In this document: positions 46,904 to 55,572 of the stretch, in pieces
How the letters are laid out: every line of letters begins with the position of its first letter
Numbering within the stretch: position 1 is the stretch's first letter
From: Barnesiella intestinihominis YIT 11860
GTDB taxonomy: Bacteria > Bacteroidota > Bacteroidia > Bacteroidales > Barnesiellaceae
Assembly (NCBI RefSeq): GCF_000296465.1
Contig: NZ_JH815205.1
Span: forward strand, 62,001 to 126,000
Length of the DNA stretch: 64,000 bases
Direction: 5' to 3'
Translations under genes and position numbers: made by a program
Notes under the pieces: model-generated
The model's input: the letters and a program-made list of their open reading frames with translations, nothing else
Told to the model about the DNA's origin: nothing
The model's database searches: none

Positions 46904-48073
46904 ATGAACCTCTATCTGTTCAATCCCGAAAATGACTTGGCCATAGCCTTCGGTGGAGAAAATTACACCCCTCCACCGGCAGCGCAACTCATCGGGAAAG
47001 AACTCTCCGCCCTTCCCCTTTGGTATGCCGACGACGACACCACGATATACATACCCGATAAATTACCGTCCGATTTTCTTCACACATTAGCCCCGCTCAA
47101 TTTAAAGATTTCTACGGTAACACCCGACCGGCTCGATGGAGCACAAGTAAAACAGATACATGTTTGGGGGTGGAACCGCGATTTGATAAAACGTTTGAGA
47201 TTAGCGGGAATCGATAAAACCCTATTACCGTCCGCACGACAATGCGATACCATTCGGGAACTATCCCACCGAAAATTTTCCGCCGAAATCGGGAAATACC
47301 TTCGTAACCGCATCGATTACCCTTTTCCCGAACTTCCGGTAGAACTACACACAGCCGACGAGATTCGATCCTTCACAGAACAATCCGATCGTAAAATCCT
47401 GAAAGCCCCGTGGTCGGGTAGCGGGCGCGGACTCTATTGGAATCTTTACGGATATGACACGGCATTGGCTCAATGGAGCAACGGAGTATTGCAGAAACAA
47501 GGTATGCTTATGGGCGAACCGGTCTATGACAAAATCAGCGACTGGGCTATGGAGTTTCACAGCGACGGATTCGAAGTAAAATTCGCTGGATATTCCTCGT
47601 TCCTCACCGACCGTCACGGAGCATATAAAGAAAACCGGTTGGCAAGCGATGCCGTTTTAGAACTCGAACTGACCTATGCCGTCGGCTTCGAAATCATTAC
47701 TGCCGTCAAAGAATCGCTTATCGACTTTTTCACCGAACGCATAGCCCCGTACTACACCGGATATTTCGGGGTAGATATGATGACCTATCGCGACAAACGA
47801 GGAAACACACTCTTGCACCCGTTCGTCGAACTCAATCTACGCATGAATATGGGTATGGTCGCACGCAAACTCGCCGACCGCTTTTTGCCGCCGGAGACGG
47901 AAGGGCGATACCGTGTAGACTATTATCCCAAACCGGGAGAACTCCACAACGACCACGTCGCCCGACTAAAAACAAATCCACCCCGCATAACCGACGGGAA
48001 GCTCCTGCGCGGATACCTCGCACTCACTCCGGTTTCCCCCCACAGCCGATACAGGGCAAGTATAGAAATCTAA
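46904..48073 (+). CDS. Conserved protein, ATP-grasp-like
   Basis: 389 aa. The start MNLYLFNPENDLAIAFGGEN is conserved in uncharacterised Bacteroidota proteins. The segments ILKAPWSGSGRGL (about 165-177) and HPFVELNLRMNMGMVA (about 305-320) recall the nucleotide-binding and metal-binding stretches of ATP-grasp ligases. No signal peptide, so cytoplasmic. It has its own promoter and stands alone. The reaction and substrate are unknown. Confidence 0.6.
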   Translation: MNLYLFNPENDLAIAFGGENYTPPPAAQLIGKELSALPLWYADDDTTIYIPDKLPSDFLHTLAPLNLKISTVTPDRLDGAQVKQIHVWGWNRDLIKRLRLAGIDKTLLPSARQCDTIRELSHRKFSAEIGKYLRNRIDYPFPELPVELHTADEIRSFTEQSDRKILKAPWSGSGRGLYWNLYGYDTALAQWSNGVLQKQGMLMGEPVYDKISDWAMEFHSDGFEVKFAGYSSFLTDRHGAYKENRLASDAVLELELTYAVGFEIITAVKESLIDFFTERIAPYYTGYFGVDMMTYRDKRGNTLLHPFVELNLRMNMGMVARKLADRFLPPETEGRYRVDYYPKPGELHNDHVARLKTNPPRITDGKLLRGYLALTPVSPHSRYRASIEI

Positions 48074-48239
48074 ATCCCCATATGTCCCTCTGCGTCAAAA
48101 TGAACTACTGTAATTAAAATAAGAGAAGGAAAACACACTTTAAATAAAACCGGTTGAATATACTGCCCACATAAGCCATCTAAAAAAATAAACGAGCTGC
48201 AAATTCAAAAACATATACGATTGAAATATAATATTTTCC

Positions 48240-48300
48240 ACCCCCTCCGGCTTTCGGACACCTCCCCTATGTTTTGCAATGCAAAACATAGGGGAGGTGT
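48240..48300 (-). repeat. Structured repeat family 1, copy B (perfect hairpin)
   Basis: Copy in minus orientation. Its core is a perfect 20-bp stem (48258-48277 with 48281-48300, inner part CCCCTATGTTTTGC) with loop AAT. The tail TCCG-AAAGC-CGGA hairpin is followed by GGGGG. Confidence 0.75.
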
Positions 48301-48342
48301 GCACAATGTATCCTTATACCGAAACTGAAACGCCACTTCCAA

Positions 48343-48403
48343 TCCTCTCCCCCTGTGTCTCCGTTAGGGAATATAGGGGGAGTGCCCGCAGGGCGAGGGG
48401 GTT
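48343..48403 (+). repeat. Structured repeat family 1, copy C (short)
   Basis: CTCTCCCCCTGTG..., a small TCC-GTTA-GGGA hairpin, AGGGGGAG, then tail hairpin GCCC-GCA-GGGC and GAGGGGGTT. It lacks the first internal hairpin. Confidence 0.7.
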
Positions 48404-48450
48404 GAAACGACGGAAAGGTTAAAAAAACAGCAACAATCGGGTATCATACT

Positions 48451-48534
48451 CTCCCCCTGCCGTGTCCCGTAGCCTTACAGGGTGTTTTGTCGTACAAAAT
48501 ATAGGGGAGGTGGCACGTAGTGACGGAGGGGTTA
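48451..48534 (+). repeat. Structured repeat family 1, copy D
   Basis: Full-length copy: CTCCCCCTGCCGTGTCCCGTAG..., hairpin TTTTGT-CGT-ACAAAA, AGGGGAGG, tail hairpin CAC-GTA-GTG, GGAGGGGTTAG. Three copies lie within 300 bp in the gene-free stretch 48074-48942. Confidence 0.75.
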
Positions 48535-48607
48535 GAAAATAGTTAGGAGTATTTATTACCGTTGTAAAATAAAGGGGCTATCAAACAATATGAAATAATG
48601 AATAGGC

Positions 48608-48680
48608 AAAAAAAAAATTGATTGTCTCACGACAACCAATCTTTGTTAACCTTAATCTTAATCTAATACTATGAAAAACA
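48608..48680 (-). ncRNA. Candidate small RNA (about 75 nt) on the minus strand
   Basis: A -7 box TACATTTG (48693-48686, minus) is followed 70 nt later by a hairpin ATTGGTTGTC-GTGA-GACAATCAAT (48640-48617, one mismatch in the stem) and a run of about ten T, a strong intrinsic terminator. There is no open frame of note between them and no minus-strand gene nearby. The sequence between is AT-rich (AGATTAAGATTAAGG). I infer a short stand-alone transcript; a correctly spaced -33 TTTG is not evident. Confidence 0.5.
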
Positions 48681-48905
48681 CATTGCAAATGTATGAATTT
48701 TCTGTTATACAACATAATTTTCAAACACAATTCTAACACATTTAACATTATTTCAAATATAAATATACTTGTACTTTATTGGATCGTCATTTTTTTCAAA
48801 TTATTTTTCAATCCGATTCTCCATTGTAAAAGCAAATCGATGCGCTTTATTTTTCTCGTTCTTTGTACAACACCAAAAGTCAGAATTCCGACATAAACAA
48901 ATAAA

Positions 48906-48937
48906 TTTGCTTCGACCCTCGGCTTACATTATCTTTG
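48906..48937 (+). promoter_or_regulatory. Promoter of the DEAD-box helicase gene (near-leaderless)
   Basis: TTTG (48906-48909), a 20-nt spacer and TATCTTTG (48930-48937) form a near-ideal Bacteroidota promoter. The chosen ATG is only 5 nt further on, so transcription should begin at or very near the start codon. Confidence 0.7.
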
Positions 48938-48942
48938 CAGAC

Positions 48943-50280
48943 ATGAAAGAAACATCGGCCCTTATCGACAAAGCGTGTCGCAACTTGAATATCGACTCAC
49001 TGAACGGCATGCAGAAGCAAATGCTCGAAACGGCTACACGGCCAAACGACATTATACTGCTCTCACCCACAGGCTCGGGAAAAACATTAGCATTCCTTCT
49101 GCCCGTACTGTCTCGAATCTCCCCCAAAATTGCCGGAGTGCAAGCGCTCGTCATCGTTCCCTCCCGCGAGCTCGCTTTACAAATCGACAACGTATTGCGT
49201 AAAATCGCCGCAGGTATAAAAATAGTTTGCTGTTACGGCGGCCACTCCGTACGGGAAGAAAGTAAATCGCTCGCCGTAGCTCCCGCTCTTATCGTGGGAA
49301 CTCCCGGAAGAATCGCCGACCATATACGCCGGGGACGAATCGTACTCGAAACGCTCGATACCCTCGTCCTCGATGAATTCGACAAATGCCTCGCCTTAGG
49401 CTTTCAGGACGAAATGCAAGAAATCATCGCTCCCTTGAAAAACGTAAAGAAAAAGATTCTCACCTCGGCAACCGACAGTGAATCTCTACCGGCCTTCACT
49501 GATTTGAAAAAACCGGTAAAGCTCAATTTCCTCGGTTCACGGAAAGACAACGAGACTACGCCGACCGACAGACTATCGCTCTACCGAATCGACTCGCCGA
49601 TAAAAGACAAATTGGAAACGCTGCTTGCCCTATTACACAACCTCAAACCGGGACTCACCCTCATCTTTTGCAACCAACGTGAAAGCGTAGACCGTGTACG
49701 GCAGTTCCTCACCGACCGGGGCATTATCGCCGAAGCCTTCCACGGCGGCATGGAACAAGCCGACCGAGAGAGGGCGCTTTGCAAATTCCGCAACCACAGC
49801 AGTTACATCTGTATCTCTACCGATCTGGCCGCACGGGGGCTCGACATTCCCGAAGTCAAATACATCGTACATTACCACCTGCCCGTCGACTTCGAAAGTT
49901 TCACGCACCGCAACGGACGTACCGCCCGCATGCATGCCGAAGGAGAAGCATTTATCATTCTCGGCCCCACAGAACAAATGCCCGAATACGCAACCGAGGC
50001 GACCGACTTCCGAATCGACCCGAAAGCCAACTTCCTGCAAACTCCGCCAATGGCCACATTCCATTTCGCAGCCGGGAAAAAAGAAAAAATAAGCAAAGGA
50101 GACATCGTGGGATTCCTCACTCAGAAAGGAAAGCTCGCAGCCGACGAGATAGGGCTCATCGAGATTAAAGACCATTACAGCTATGTCGCTGTAACTCGCG
50201 ACAAAGCGCACGAAACACTCGCCCGCCTCAAAAACGAAAAGATAAAAAGGAAAAAAGTAAAGATTTCTTTCGGGTACTGA
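48943..50280 (+). CDS. DEAD-box RNA helicase (DEFD variant)
   Basis: 445 aa from the ATG at 48943; this start keeps the Q-motif region (NIDSLNGMQKQML). Motif I SPTGSGKT (41-48), Ia PSRELALQ, motif II VLDEFDKC with DEFD in place of DEAD (144-147), motif III SAT, then the second RecA domain with FCNQRESVDRVRQF, DLAARGLDIP and HRNGRTAR. The C-terminal about 70 residues resemble the RNA-binding DbpA-type domain (KGDIVGFLTQKGKL). Probably acts in ribosome assembly or RNA remodelling. Convergent with the pseudouridine synthase gene. Confidence 0.92.
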   Translation: MKETSALIDKACRNLNIDSLNGMQKQMLETATRPNDIILLSPTGSGKTLAFLLPVLSRISPKIAGVQALVIVPSRELALQIDNVLRKIAAGIKIVCCYGGHSVREESKSLAVAPALIVGTPGRIADHIRRGRIVLETLDTLVLDEFDKCLALGFQDEMQEIIAPLKNVKKKILTSATDSESLPAFTDLKKPVKLNFLGSRKDNETTPTDRLSLYRIDSPIKDKLETLLALLHNLKPGLTLIFCNQRESVDRVRQFLTDRGIIAEAFHGGMEQADRERALCKFRNHSSYICISTDLAARGLDIPEVKYIVHYHLPVDFESFTHRNGRTARMHAEGEAFIILGPTEQMPEYATEATDFRIDPKANFLQTPPMATFHFAAGKKEKISKGDIVGFLTQKGKLAADEIGLIEIKDHYSYVAVTRDKAHETLARLKNEKIKRKKVKISFGY

Positions 50281-50290
50281 AAAGCACGTT

Positions 50291-50974
50291 CTATTTTCCT
50301 TCCACCATTTTTTCGAATGCCTGCCACAAATTATCGGACGGGACAGGAGCCGTCACGCTCACAAGCTCCTTCGAAACCGGGTGGACAAACTCGATATGAC
50401 GGGCATGTAACGAAATCCCCCCATCGGGATTGGAACGCTCCGCTCCGTACTTCAAATCCCCCTTGATAGGCGAGCCTATCTTGGCAAGCTGACAGCGGAT
50501 CTGATGATGCCGGCCTGTTTTCAAATCCACTTCCAACAAGGTATAACGATCGCCCCGAGCCAAAATCTTATAATCCAATACAGCACGTTTCGCACCCGGT
50601 TTCTCCCGGTCGTACGCTACCGACTTGTTACTCTTCTCGTTTCTGACCAAATAATGTACGAGTTCGTCGCTCTCCTTTTCAGGAGCTCGTTTCACGATAG
50701 CCCAATAACTTTTCTTTACCTCGCCGTTACGAAACATATCGTTCAATCTCGCCAGTGCCTTGCTCGTCTTGGCAAACACTACCAACCCACTCACCGGACG
50801 GTCGAGCCGATGAGTTACTCCCACAAAGACATTACCCGGCTTATTATATTTCTCTTTCAACCACGCCTTCAACATCTCGCTCAACGGAGTATCTCCCGTC
50901 TTATCGCCTTGCACGATCTCAGAGCAATTCTTATTGACAATAATCAGATGATTGTCTTCGTAAAGGACTTCCAT
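50291..50974 (-). CDS. RluA-family pseudouridine synthase
   Basis: 227 aa. The catalytic signature GVTHRLDRPVSGLVVFAKT has Asp58. VDLKTGRHHQIRCQLAKIG and LHARHIEFVHPV are the usual later motifs. No S4 domain, as in the shorter RluA/RluC-type members. It converts uridine to pseudouridine in rRNA or tRNA; the exact target is unknown. Confidence 0.9.
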   Translation of the reverse strand: MEVLYEDNHLIIVNKNCSEIVQGDKTGDTPLSEMLKAWLKEKYNKPGNVFVGVTHRLDRPVSGLVVFAKTSKALARLNDMFRNGEVKKSYWAIVKRAPEKESDELVHYLVRNEKSNKSVAYDREKPGAKRAVLDYKILARGDRYTLLEVDLKTGRHHQIRCQLAKIGSPIKGDLKYGAERSNPDGGISLHARHIEFVHPVSKELVSVTAPVPSDNLWQAFEKMVEGK

Positions 50975-51300
50975 AATCTACACAAATTTCAATCTTGTGC
51001 AAAAATAGCACAAACCGAGCGCAGAAACAAATGTGCTTGGATATATCAAGACCCCGCCTATTTTTTCGCAAGCCTTGCAAAATAGCGCAAGCCCAAAAAA
51101 GACAAAACGAACTTTTCGTTTTTCCTATCGAATCGTAGCTTACCTTACCTTCACTTCTCTTGCCCCGACCGAGCCCCCTATTAAAATATATAGAAAAACT
51201 TATAACCAAAGACTGGACGATAAAAAAAATTTATTTTTGCACAGTTTTTTTGCAACCGAATGTAGAGAAATTACGTCTCTATTAGAAAACGACACATACA
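50975..51300. promoter_or_regulatory. Divergent promoter region
   Basis: 326 bp between divergent genes. A -7 box TATTTTTG on the minus strand (51007-51000) lies within TTGTGC-TATTTTT-GCACAA, so the box itself is in a palindrome. Another TATTTTTG (51232-51239, plus) precedes the outer-membrane protein gene. No gene is seen. Confidence 0.5.
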
Positions 51301-53454
51301 ATGATAAAAAAAGTACTCCTCCTTGCAGGTATATTAGCGGTCTTTTCCACGACAAAAGCGCATCCCGCAACCGACAACGATACGATAGAAGTAGTTTATG
51401 CCGACACAACGGGAATCGACATCGACTCCATAGAAGCCTCGATAGATCACATAGAACTCGACGAAGTAACCGTAGAAGCCTCCGCTTGGGTACGTAAAGC
51501 CGATCGCAATCTGCTTTTCCCCAATGCCCAACAGATAAAACAATCGAAAAACGGATTGCAATTACTGCAAAAACTGCAAATACCGGGTATCGTCATCAAC
51601 CCCACCGACAATAGTATATCGTTGACCGATAAAAGCGAATTAAGCCTGCGTATCAACGGACGTCCGGTCACGGAAAAAGAAATACAAGGCATTTCTCCCG
51701 AGCAAATCATACGGGTAGAATACATCGATAATCCGGGAATACGTTATGGCGAGGCAGGAGCCGTACTCGACTTCATCATTAAAACGCCCACTTCGGGTGG
51801 TAGTTTCATGGGGAATTTTACACCTTCGCTAAACCGAGGGTGGGGACAATATTGGACTTCGGTCAAAGTCAACACCGGCAAATCAGAATTCTCCTATTCC
51901 GGGTGGTTCGCACCACGCTGGAATCTGGAAATGGGTCGTAGCAATACAGAAAGATACGAACTTGCCGATGGTTCCCGGTATGTCCGCACCGAGCAAAGCC
52001 AAAAAGGAAGCGGGTTCGAGGCTTGGCACAACGGACACACACTGAACTACAACTTCCTCGACCCTCAAAAACAAATGTTCAATGCCTCGCTCAATTTCAA
52101 TAATAACAATTATAAAAACAAATACAAAGGCATTTTGACCGACGAGCGTCCCGGAGGAATCGAAAACAACATGTACGACCGCACGGAATACATATCTTTA
52201 CATCCTTCGCTCAACCTCTACTACCAAAATAATTTGAAAAAAGACCAACTCATCATGGCAAATCTCGTGACCAGCTATGAAACATCGCACAGTCACAGAC
52301 TTTACAATGAAAACGATTTAGCCACGGACGCCCCTATGGTAAACATCGATAACCTCATCAAAGGGAAAACATTCTCGGTACTCGGCGAAGTCGATTACGA
52401 AAAAACTTGGAAAAACAGCCGGCTTACCGCCGGAATACGGCACACGCAGTCATGGATACAAAACAAGTATGTCGAACAAAATACCATCGATCGCATGAAT
52501 CAAGGCAACAGCTATATTTTCGGCGAATACTGGTTACGCCTCGGGAACCATTTCGATGGGTCGGTCGGACTCGGATACAGCCTCTATCACTATGCGCCAC
52601 AAAACAGGCAGTCCCACACCTACTCCATTTGGCGTCCCCGGTTCACGGCCCGATATACCATCGACGACTATTCCTCCCTACGATTCAACTTTGTCCGCAT
52701 GGGCAGCGTAATCACCCTCGACATGCTCAGCCCGGTCGTTCAAGACATAGACGGGATTCAACAATCGACCGGTAACCCCGATGTAAAACCCTATGCTACC
52801 TATAAATACGAACTGCAATACCAATACAACCGAGGAATATTTTACGGAAAACTCGGCGCATTCTATACCCATGCTCCCGGTGCGATCATGCCCGAAAAAT
52901 ACTGGGTCGGGGACAAAATACTCAGCCGGGTAGACAATCAAAAGAATGCCGAAGAATTACGATTCTACCTCAACACACGCATCAATGTCATTCCCGGCTG
53001 GCTCACCCTCAGTGCTGCCCCGGGTTGGCATAGATACTGGATGCGAGGAAATACCTACACACATACCTACAACAATTTTTTCATCGATGCCAGTATCGAT
53101 ATTTCCCATTGGGGATTTACGCTCAACGGCATACTCCAAACCAATTTCAATCGATTTTGGGGAGAAACCCTCACAGGAGGTGAAAATGTACACGGAATTA
53201 AACTATCCTATGCCTACAAAGACTGGAACTTCGGGATCATGGTTCTCGATCCCTTCATCAACAATTACAAAGTAAAATCCGAAAACTGGAACCGCTATGC
53301 GGGATATTACAGAGAAACGACAACCAATATGATTAAACAACTCCTAACTCTCGACATAAGTTGGAATATCAATTGGGGACGGAAACACGAAGCCGGACAA
53401 CAACGAATCAACAACTCGATCAACAGCGGCTCGGTAAACGCCGCCGGGAAATAA
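51301..53454 (+). CDS. TonB-dependent-receptor-like outer-membrane beta-barrel protein
   Basis: 717 aa. Signal peptide MIKKVLLLAGILAVFSTTKA. A plug-like domain (about 55-165: KLQIPGIVINPTDNSISLTD, LRINGRPVTEKEIQGISPEQI, RVEYIDNPGIRYGE) is followed by a barrel of alternating strands. The N-terminal carboxypeptidase-like extension usual in SusC-type proteins is absent, and no SusD partner lies next to it. It fits the outer membrane beta-barrel family of TonB-receptor relatives. Ligand unknown. Transcribed alone, ending at the hairpin at 53467. Confidence 0.8.
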   Translation: MIKKVLLLAGILAVFSTTKAHPATDNDTIEVVYADTTGIDIDSIEASIDHIELDEVTVEASAWVRKADRNLLFPNAQQIKQSKNGLQLLQKLQIPGIVINPTDNSISLTDKSELSLRINGRPVTEKEIQGISPEQIIRVEYIDNPGIRYGEAGAVLDFIIKTPTSGGSFMGNFTPSLNRGWGQYWTSVKVNTGKSEFSYSGWFAPRWNLEMGRSNTERYELADGSRYVRTEQSQKGSGFEAWHNGHTLNYNFLDPQKQMFNASLNFNNNNYKNKYKGILTDERPGGIENNMYDRTEYISLHPSLNLYYQNNLKKDQLIMANLVTSYETSHSHRLYNENDLATDAPMVNIDNLIKGKTFSVLGEVDYEKTWKNSRLTAGIRHTQSWIQNKYVEQNTIDRMNQGNSYIFGEYWLRLGNHFDGSVGLGYSLYHYAPQNRQSHTYSIWRPRFTARYTIDDYSSLRFNFVRMGSVITLDMLSPVVQDIDGIQQSTGNPDVKPYATYKYELQYQYNRGIFYGKLGAFYTHAPGAIMPEKYWVGDKILSRVDNQKNAEELRFYLNTRINVIPGWLTLSAAPGWHRYWMRGNTYTHTYNNFFIDASIDISHWGFTLNGILQTNFNRFWGETLTGGENVHGIKLSYAYKDWNFGIMVLDPFINNYKVKSENWNRYAGYYRETTTNMIKQLLTLDISWNINWGRKHEAGQQRINNSINSGSVNAAGK

Positions 53455-53466
53455 ATATAGGAACAA

Positions 53467-53501
53467 TACAGGGGCTATATCATTCAGATATAGCCCCTGT
53501 A
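53467..53501. terminator. Bidirectional terminator
   Basis: A perfect 15-bp stem TACAGGGGCTATATC and its complement with loop ATTCA, between convergent genes. Confidence 0.8.
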
Positions 53502-53529
53502 CTATATATATCTTGTCGTGCAGACCCGA

Positions 53530-54276
53530 TTACATATTCATACCGCCGCAGCAGTGGATAACCTGTCCCGTTACATACGACGACAAATCCGAGGCAAGGA
53601 AAGTAGCTACATTAGCCACATCTTCGGGCGTACCGCCTCGACGCAAAGGAATTTGTTTAGCCCATTCGGCTTTCACTTCGTCCGAAAGAGCCGCTGTCAT
53701 ATCGGTAATGATAAAACCCGGAGCGATAGCATTGGCACGCACGCCGCGAGAGCCCAGCTCTTTGGCGATGGACTTCGCCAAACCTATCATACCGGCTTTC
53801 GAAGCCGAGTAATTACACTGTCCGGCATTACCCGATACACCGACGACCGAAGCCATATTTATAATACTCCCGCATTTCTGTTTCATCATAATAGGAGTTA
53901 CGGCATGGATAAAATTAAATGCCGATTTCAAGTTCACGGTAAGAACCATATCCCATTGCTGCTCCGTCATGCGCATCATCAAACCGTCACGAGTGATACC
54001 TGCGTTATTCACCAAAACATCGATACGGCCGAAATCCTTTACAATTTCTTCCACCACCTTGTGAGCCTCTTCGAAATTAGCTGCGTTCGAAGCATACCCT
54101 TTGGCTCTCACGCCAAAAGCGGCAATCTCTTTTTCGGTAGCTTTACCGTTCTCGTCGATAACAAGATCCGTAAATGCGATATCAGCTCCTTCCGAAGCGA
54201 ATTTCAGGGCGATAGCCTTTCCTATGCCCCGTGCTGCGCCGGTAATCACAGCGACTTTTCCTTCAAGTAATTTCAT
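53530..54276 (-). CDS. fabG: 3-oxoacyl-[acyl-carrier-protein] reductase
   Basis: 248 aa from the ATG at 54276. Cofactor motif TGAARGIGKAIA, NNAG at about 90-93, catalytic Ser143, Tyr156 and Lys160 (CNYSASKAG). C-terminal end VIHCCGGMNM. Reduces 3-oxoacyl-ACP in fatty-acid elongation. Downstream of a TetR regulator gene (59-nt gap), which may control it. Confidence 0.93.
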   Translation of the reverse strand: MKLLEGKVAVITGAARGIGKAIALKFASEGADIAFTDLVIDENGKATEKEIAAFGVRAKGYASNAANFEEAHKVVEEIVKDFGRIDVLVNNAGITRDGLMMRMTEQQWDMVLTVNLKSAFNFIHAVTPIMMKQKCGSIINMASVVGVSGNAGQCNYSASKAGMIGLAKSIAKELGSRGVRANAIAPGFIITDMTAALSDEVKAEWAKQIPLRRGGTPEDVANVATFLASDLSSYVTGQVIHCCGGMNM

Positions 54277-54335
54277 AACTCTTTTTTTCATAATACAGGG
54301 ACAAGACATGCGCCTCGTCCCTTTGGTTCATATTT

Positions 54336-54914
54336 CTATCGTTTTATTCCGTATAAAATAAAATCCAATATATAATCCTTCAATCTCGATCGGTCTATTC
54401 CCGATTCCGAAAAATTATTGCGGATATAAGGGACGTCCAGCCCCCGAAGCGCATAATGAAGCACCGAAGCGGTAGCCGTCACATTAGGAATATGAAATAC
54501 ACCTTGCTCCACGCCCTCGCTCAATATGCTCCGCAACAAGGCCACTTCTCGCAAGTCTATACTCCTCCGGGCCTTCTCCACTTTCCAAATATCCCTGAAA
54601 AACTCCGCTCGCAATGTCCCGTTACGCACGACAGCTTCTTTCACAGCCTCCAAACGGATATTGATATAGTTGAGCAACTTCTCTTCGGGAGGCAAATCCC
54701 GGTTTGTAAGCCCCTCCAACCGAGCGTATAAATGCTTCGATTCGGCTTCCACGACGGCCCAATAAATCTCATTCTTATTCTTGAAATAGGTATAAATCGT
54801 ACGGCGACCCTTTCCCGACGCCTCGGCTATATCGTTCATCGTCGTAGCGGCCACACCCTGACGGGCAAACAACTGACGGGCAACATCGATAAGCAATTCT
54901 CGTGTACGAACCAT
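54336..54914 (-). CDS. TetR/AcrR-family transcriptional regulator
   Basis: 192 aa. N-terminal helix-turn-helix LFARQGVAATTMNDIAEASGKGRRTIYTYFKNKNE (about 16-50). The C-terminal ligand domain is helical and unassigned. Upstream of fabG in the same direction, so it may sense acyl chains, but no evidence for the ligand is visible. Confidence 0.9.
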   Translation of the reverse strand: MVRTRELLIDVARQLFARQGVAATTMNDIAEASGKGRRTIYTYFKNKNEIYWAVVEAESKHLYARLEGLTNRDLPPEEKLLNYINIRLEAVKEAVVRNGTLRAEFFRDIWKVEKARRSIDLREVALLRSILSEGVEQGVFHIPNVTATASVLHYALRGLDVPYIRNNFSESGIDRSRLKDYILDFILYGIKR

Positions 54915-54932
54915 AATCCTAATTCATCTATC

Positions 54933-54946
54933 TGCACATCTGTACA
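54933..54946. promoter_or_regulatory. Candidate TetR-regulator operator
   Basis: TGCACATCTGTACA, an inverted repeat with one mismatch, 19 nt upstream of the regulator's start. Typical place for autoregulation. Confidence 0.4.
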
Positions 54947-55110
54947 AAACTTGTGCGAAATTACACATTTTTATCATGAAATACCAAAGTATGCACCCCG
55001 TTTTTCCTTCATACCACGGTATTTACATTTTTAACAATAAAATAATTTTCTGTCATTCAATAACTTAAATAAACTCCAAGAACAAACTATATATATTTCT
55101 CTTCAAAATA

Positions 55111-55141
55111 TTTGCTATTTAAAAAATTATCCATACCTTTG
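55111..55141 (+). promoter_or_regulatory. tRNA-fMet promoter
   Basis: TTTG (55111-55114), exactly 19 nt, then TACCTTTG (55134-55141), 13 nt before the tRNA. A textbook Bacteroidota promoter. Confidence 0.8.
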
Positions 55142-55154
55142 CACTCACAAACAT

Positions 55155-55226
<72 letters not shown>

Positions 55227-55232
55227 CTACAC

Positions 55233-55255
55233 AAGGACTGTATATTACAGTCCTT
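55233..55255 (+). terminator. tRNA-fMet terminator
   Basis: AAGGACTGTA-TAT-TACAGTCCTT followed by TTTTTATTTT. Confidence 0.85.
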
Positions 55256-55347
55256 TTTTATTTTCCCCCTTTCAAATCTAACACCTCGTCGAGTTCAATA
55301 ATAAGAATATTATACCCCTCCTTTGCTTAGACTGCAAAAGAACCGCT

Positions 55348-55431
55348 TTAACCTCTCCCCTGCCCCATAGCATTGCGGGGTGTTTCCATAAGGGAATATA
55401 GGGGAGGTGTCCGCAAGGACGGAGGGGTTAA
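55348..55431 (+). repeat. Structured repeat family 1, copy E
   Basis: Full-length: TTAACCTCTCCCCTGCC, hairpin CCCC...GGGG, hairpin TTTCC-ATA-AGGGAA, AGGGGAGG, tail hairpin GTCC-GCAA-GGAC, GGAGGGGTTAA. The two ends (TTAACCTCTCC and GGAGGGGTTAA) are complementary. Confidence 0.75.
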
Positions 55432-55458
55432 TAAAAAAAGTACATGGATAACTAAGAC

Positions 55459-55510
55459 AGCCCTTCCGGGTTCATTCTTCTCGCTGTTGAGAAAAATAAA
55501 CGAATAAAAG
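55459..55510 (+). repeat. Repeat family 2, copy 1
   Basis: AGCCCTTCCGGGTTCATTC followed by TTCTCGCTGTTGAGAA, a hairpin TTCTC-GCTGTT-GAGAA. It follows family-1 copy E by 27 nt. Confidence 0.6.
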
Positions 55511-55572
55511 TATAATCATGCCATAATTCCACTATCCCCCTATCCTACCTTCGCAAAAAAATCAAACGAGCG

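Noticed and set aside
48671-48736. 21-codon plus-strand ORF starting MKNTLQMYEF
   Set aside because: Antisense to the candidate small RNA and its promoter, with no support as a protein.
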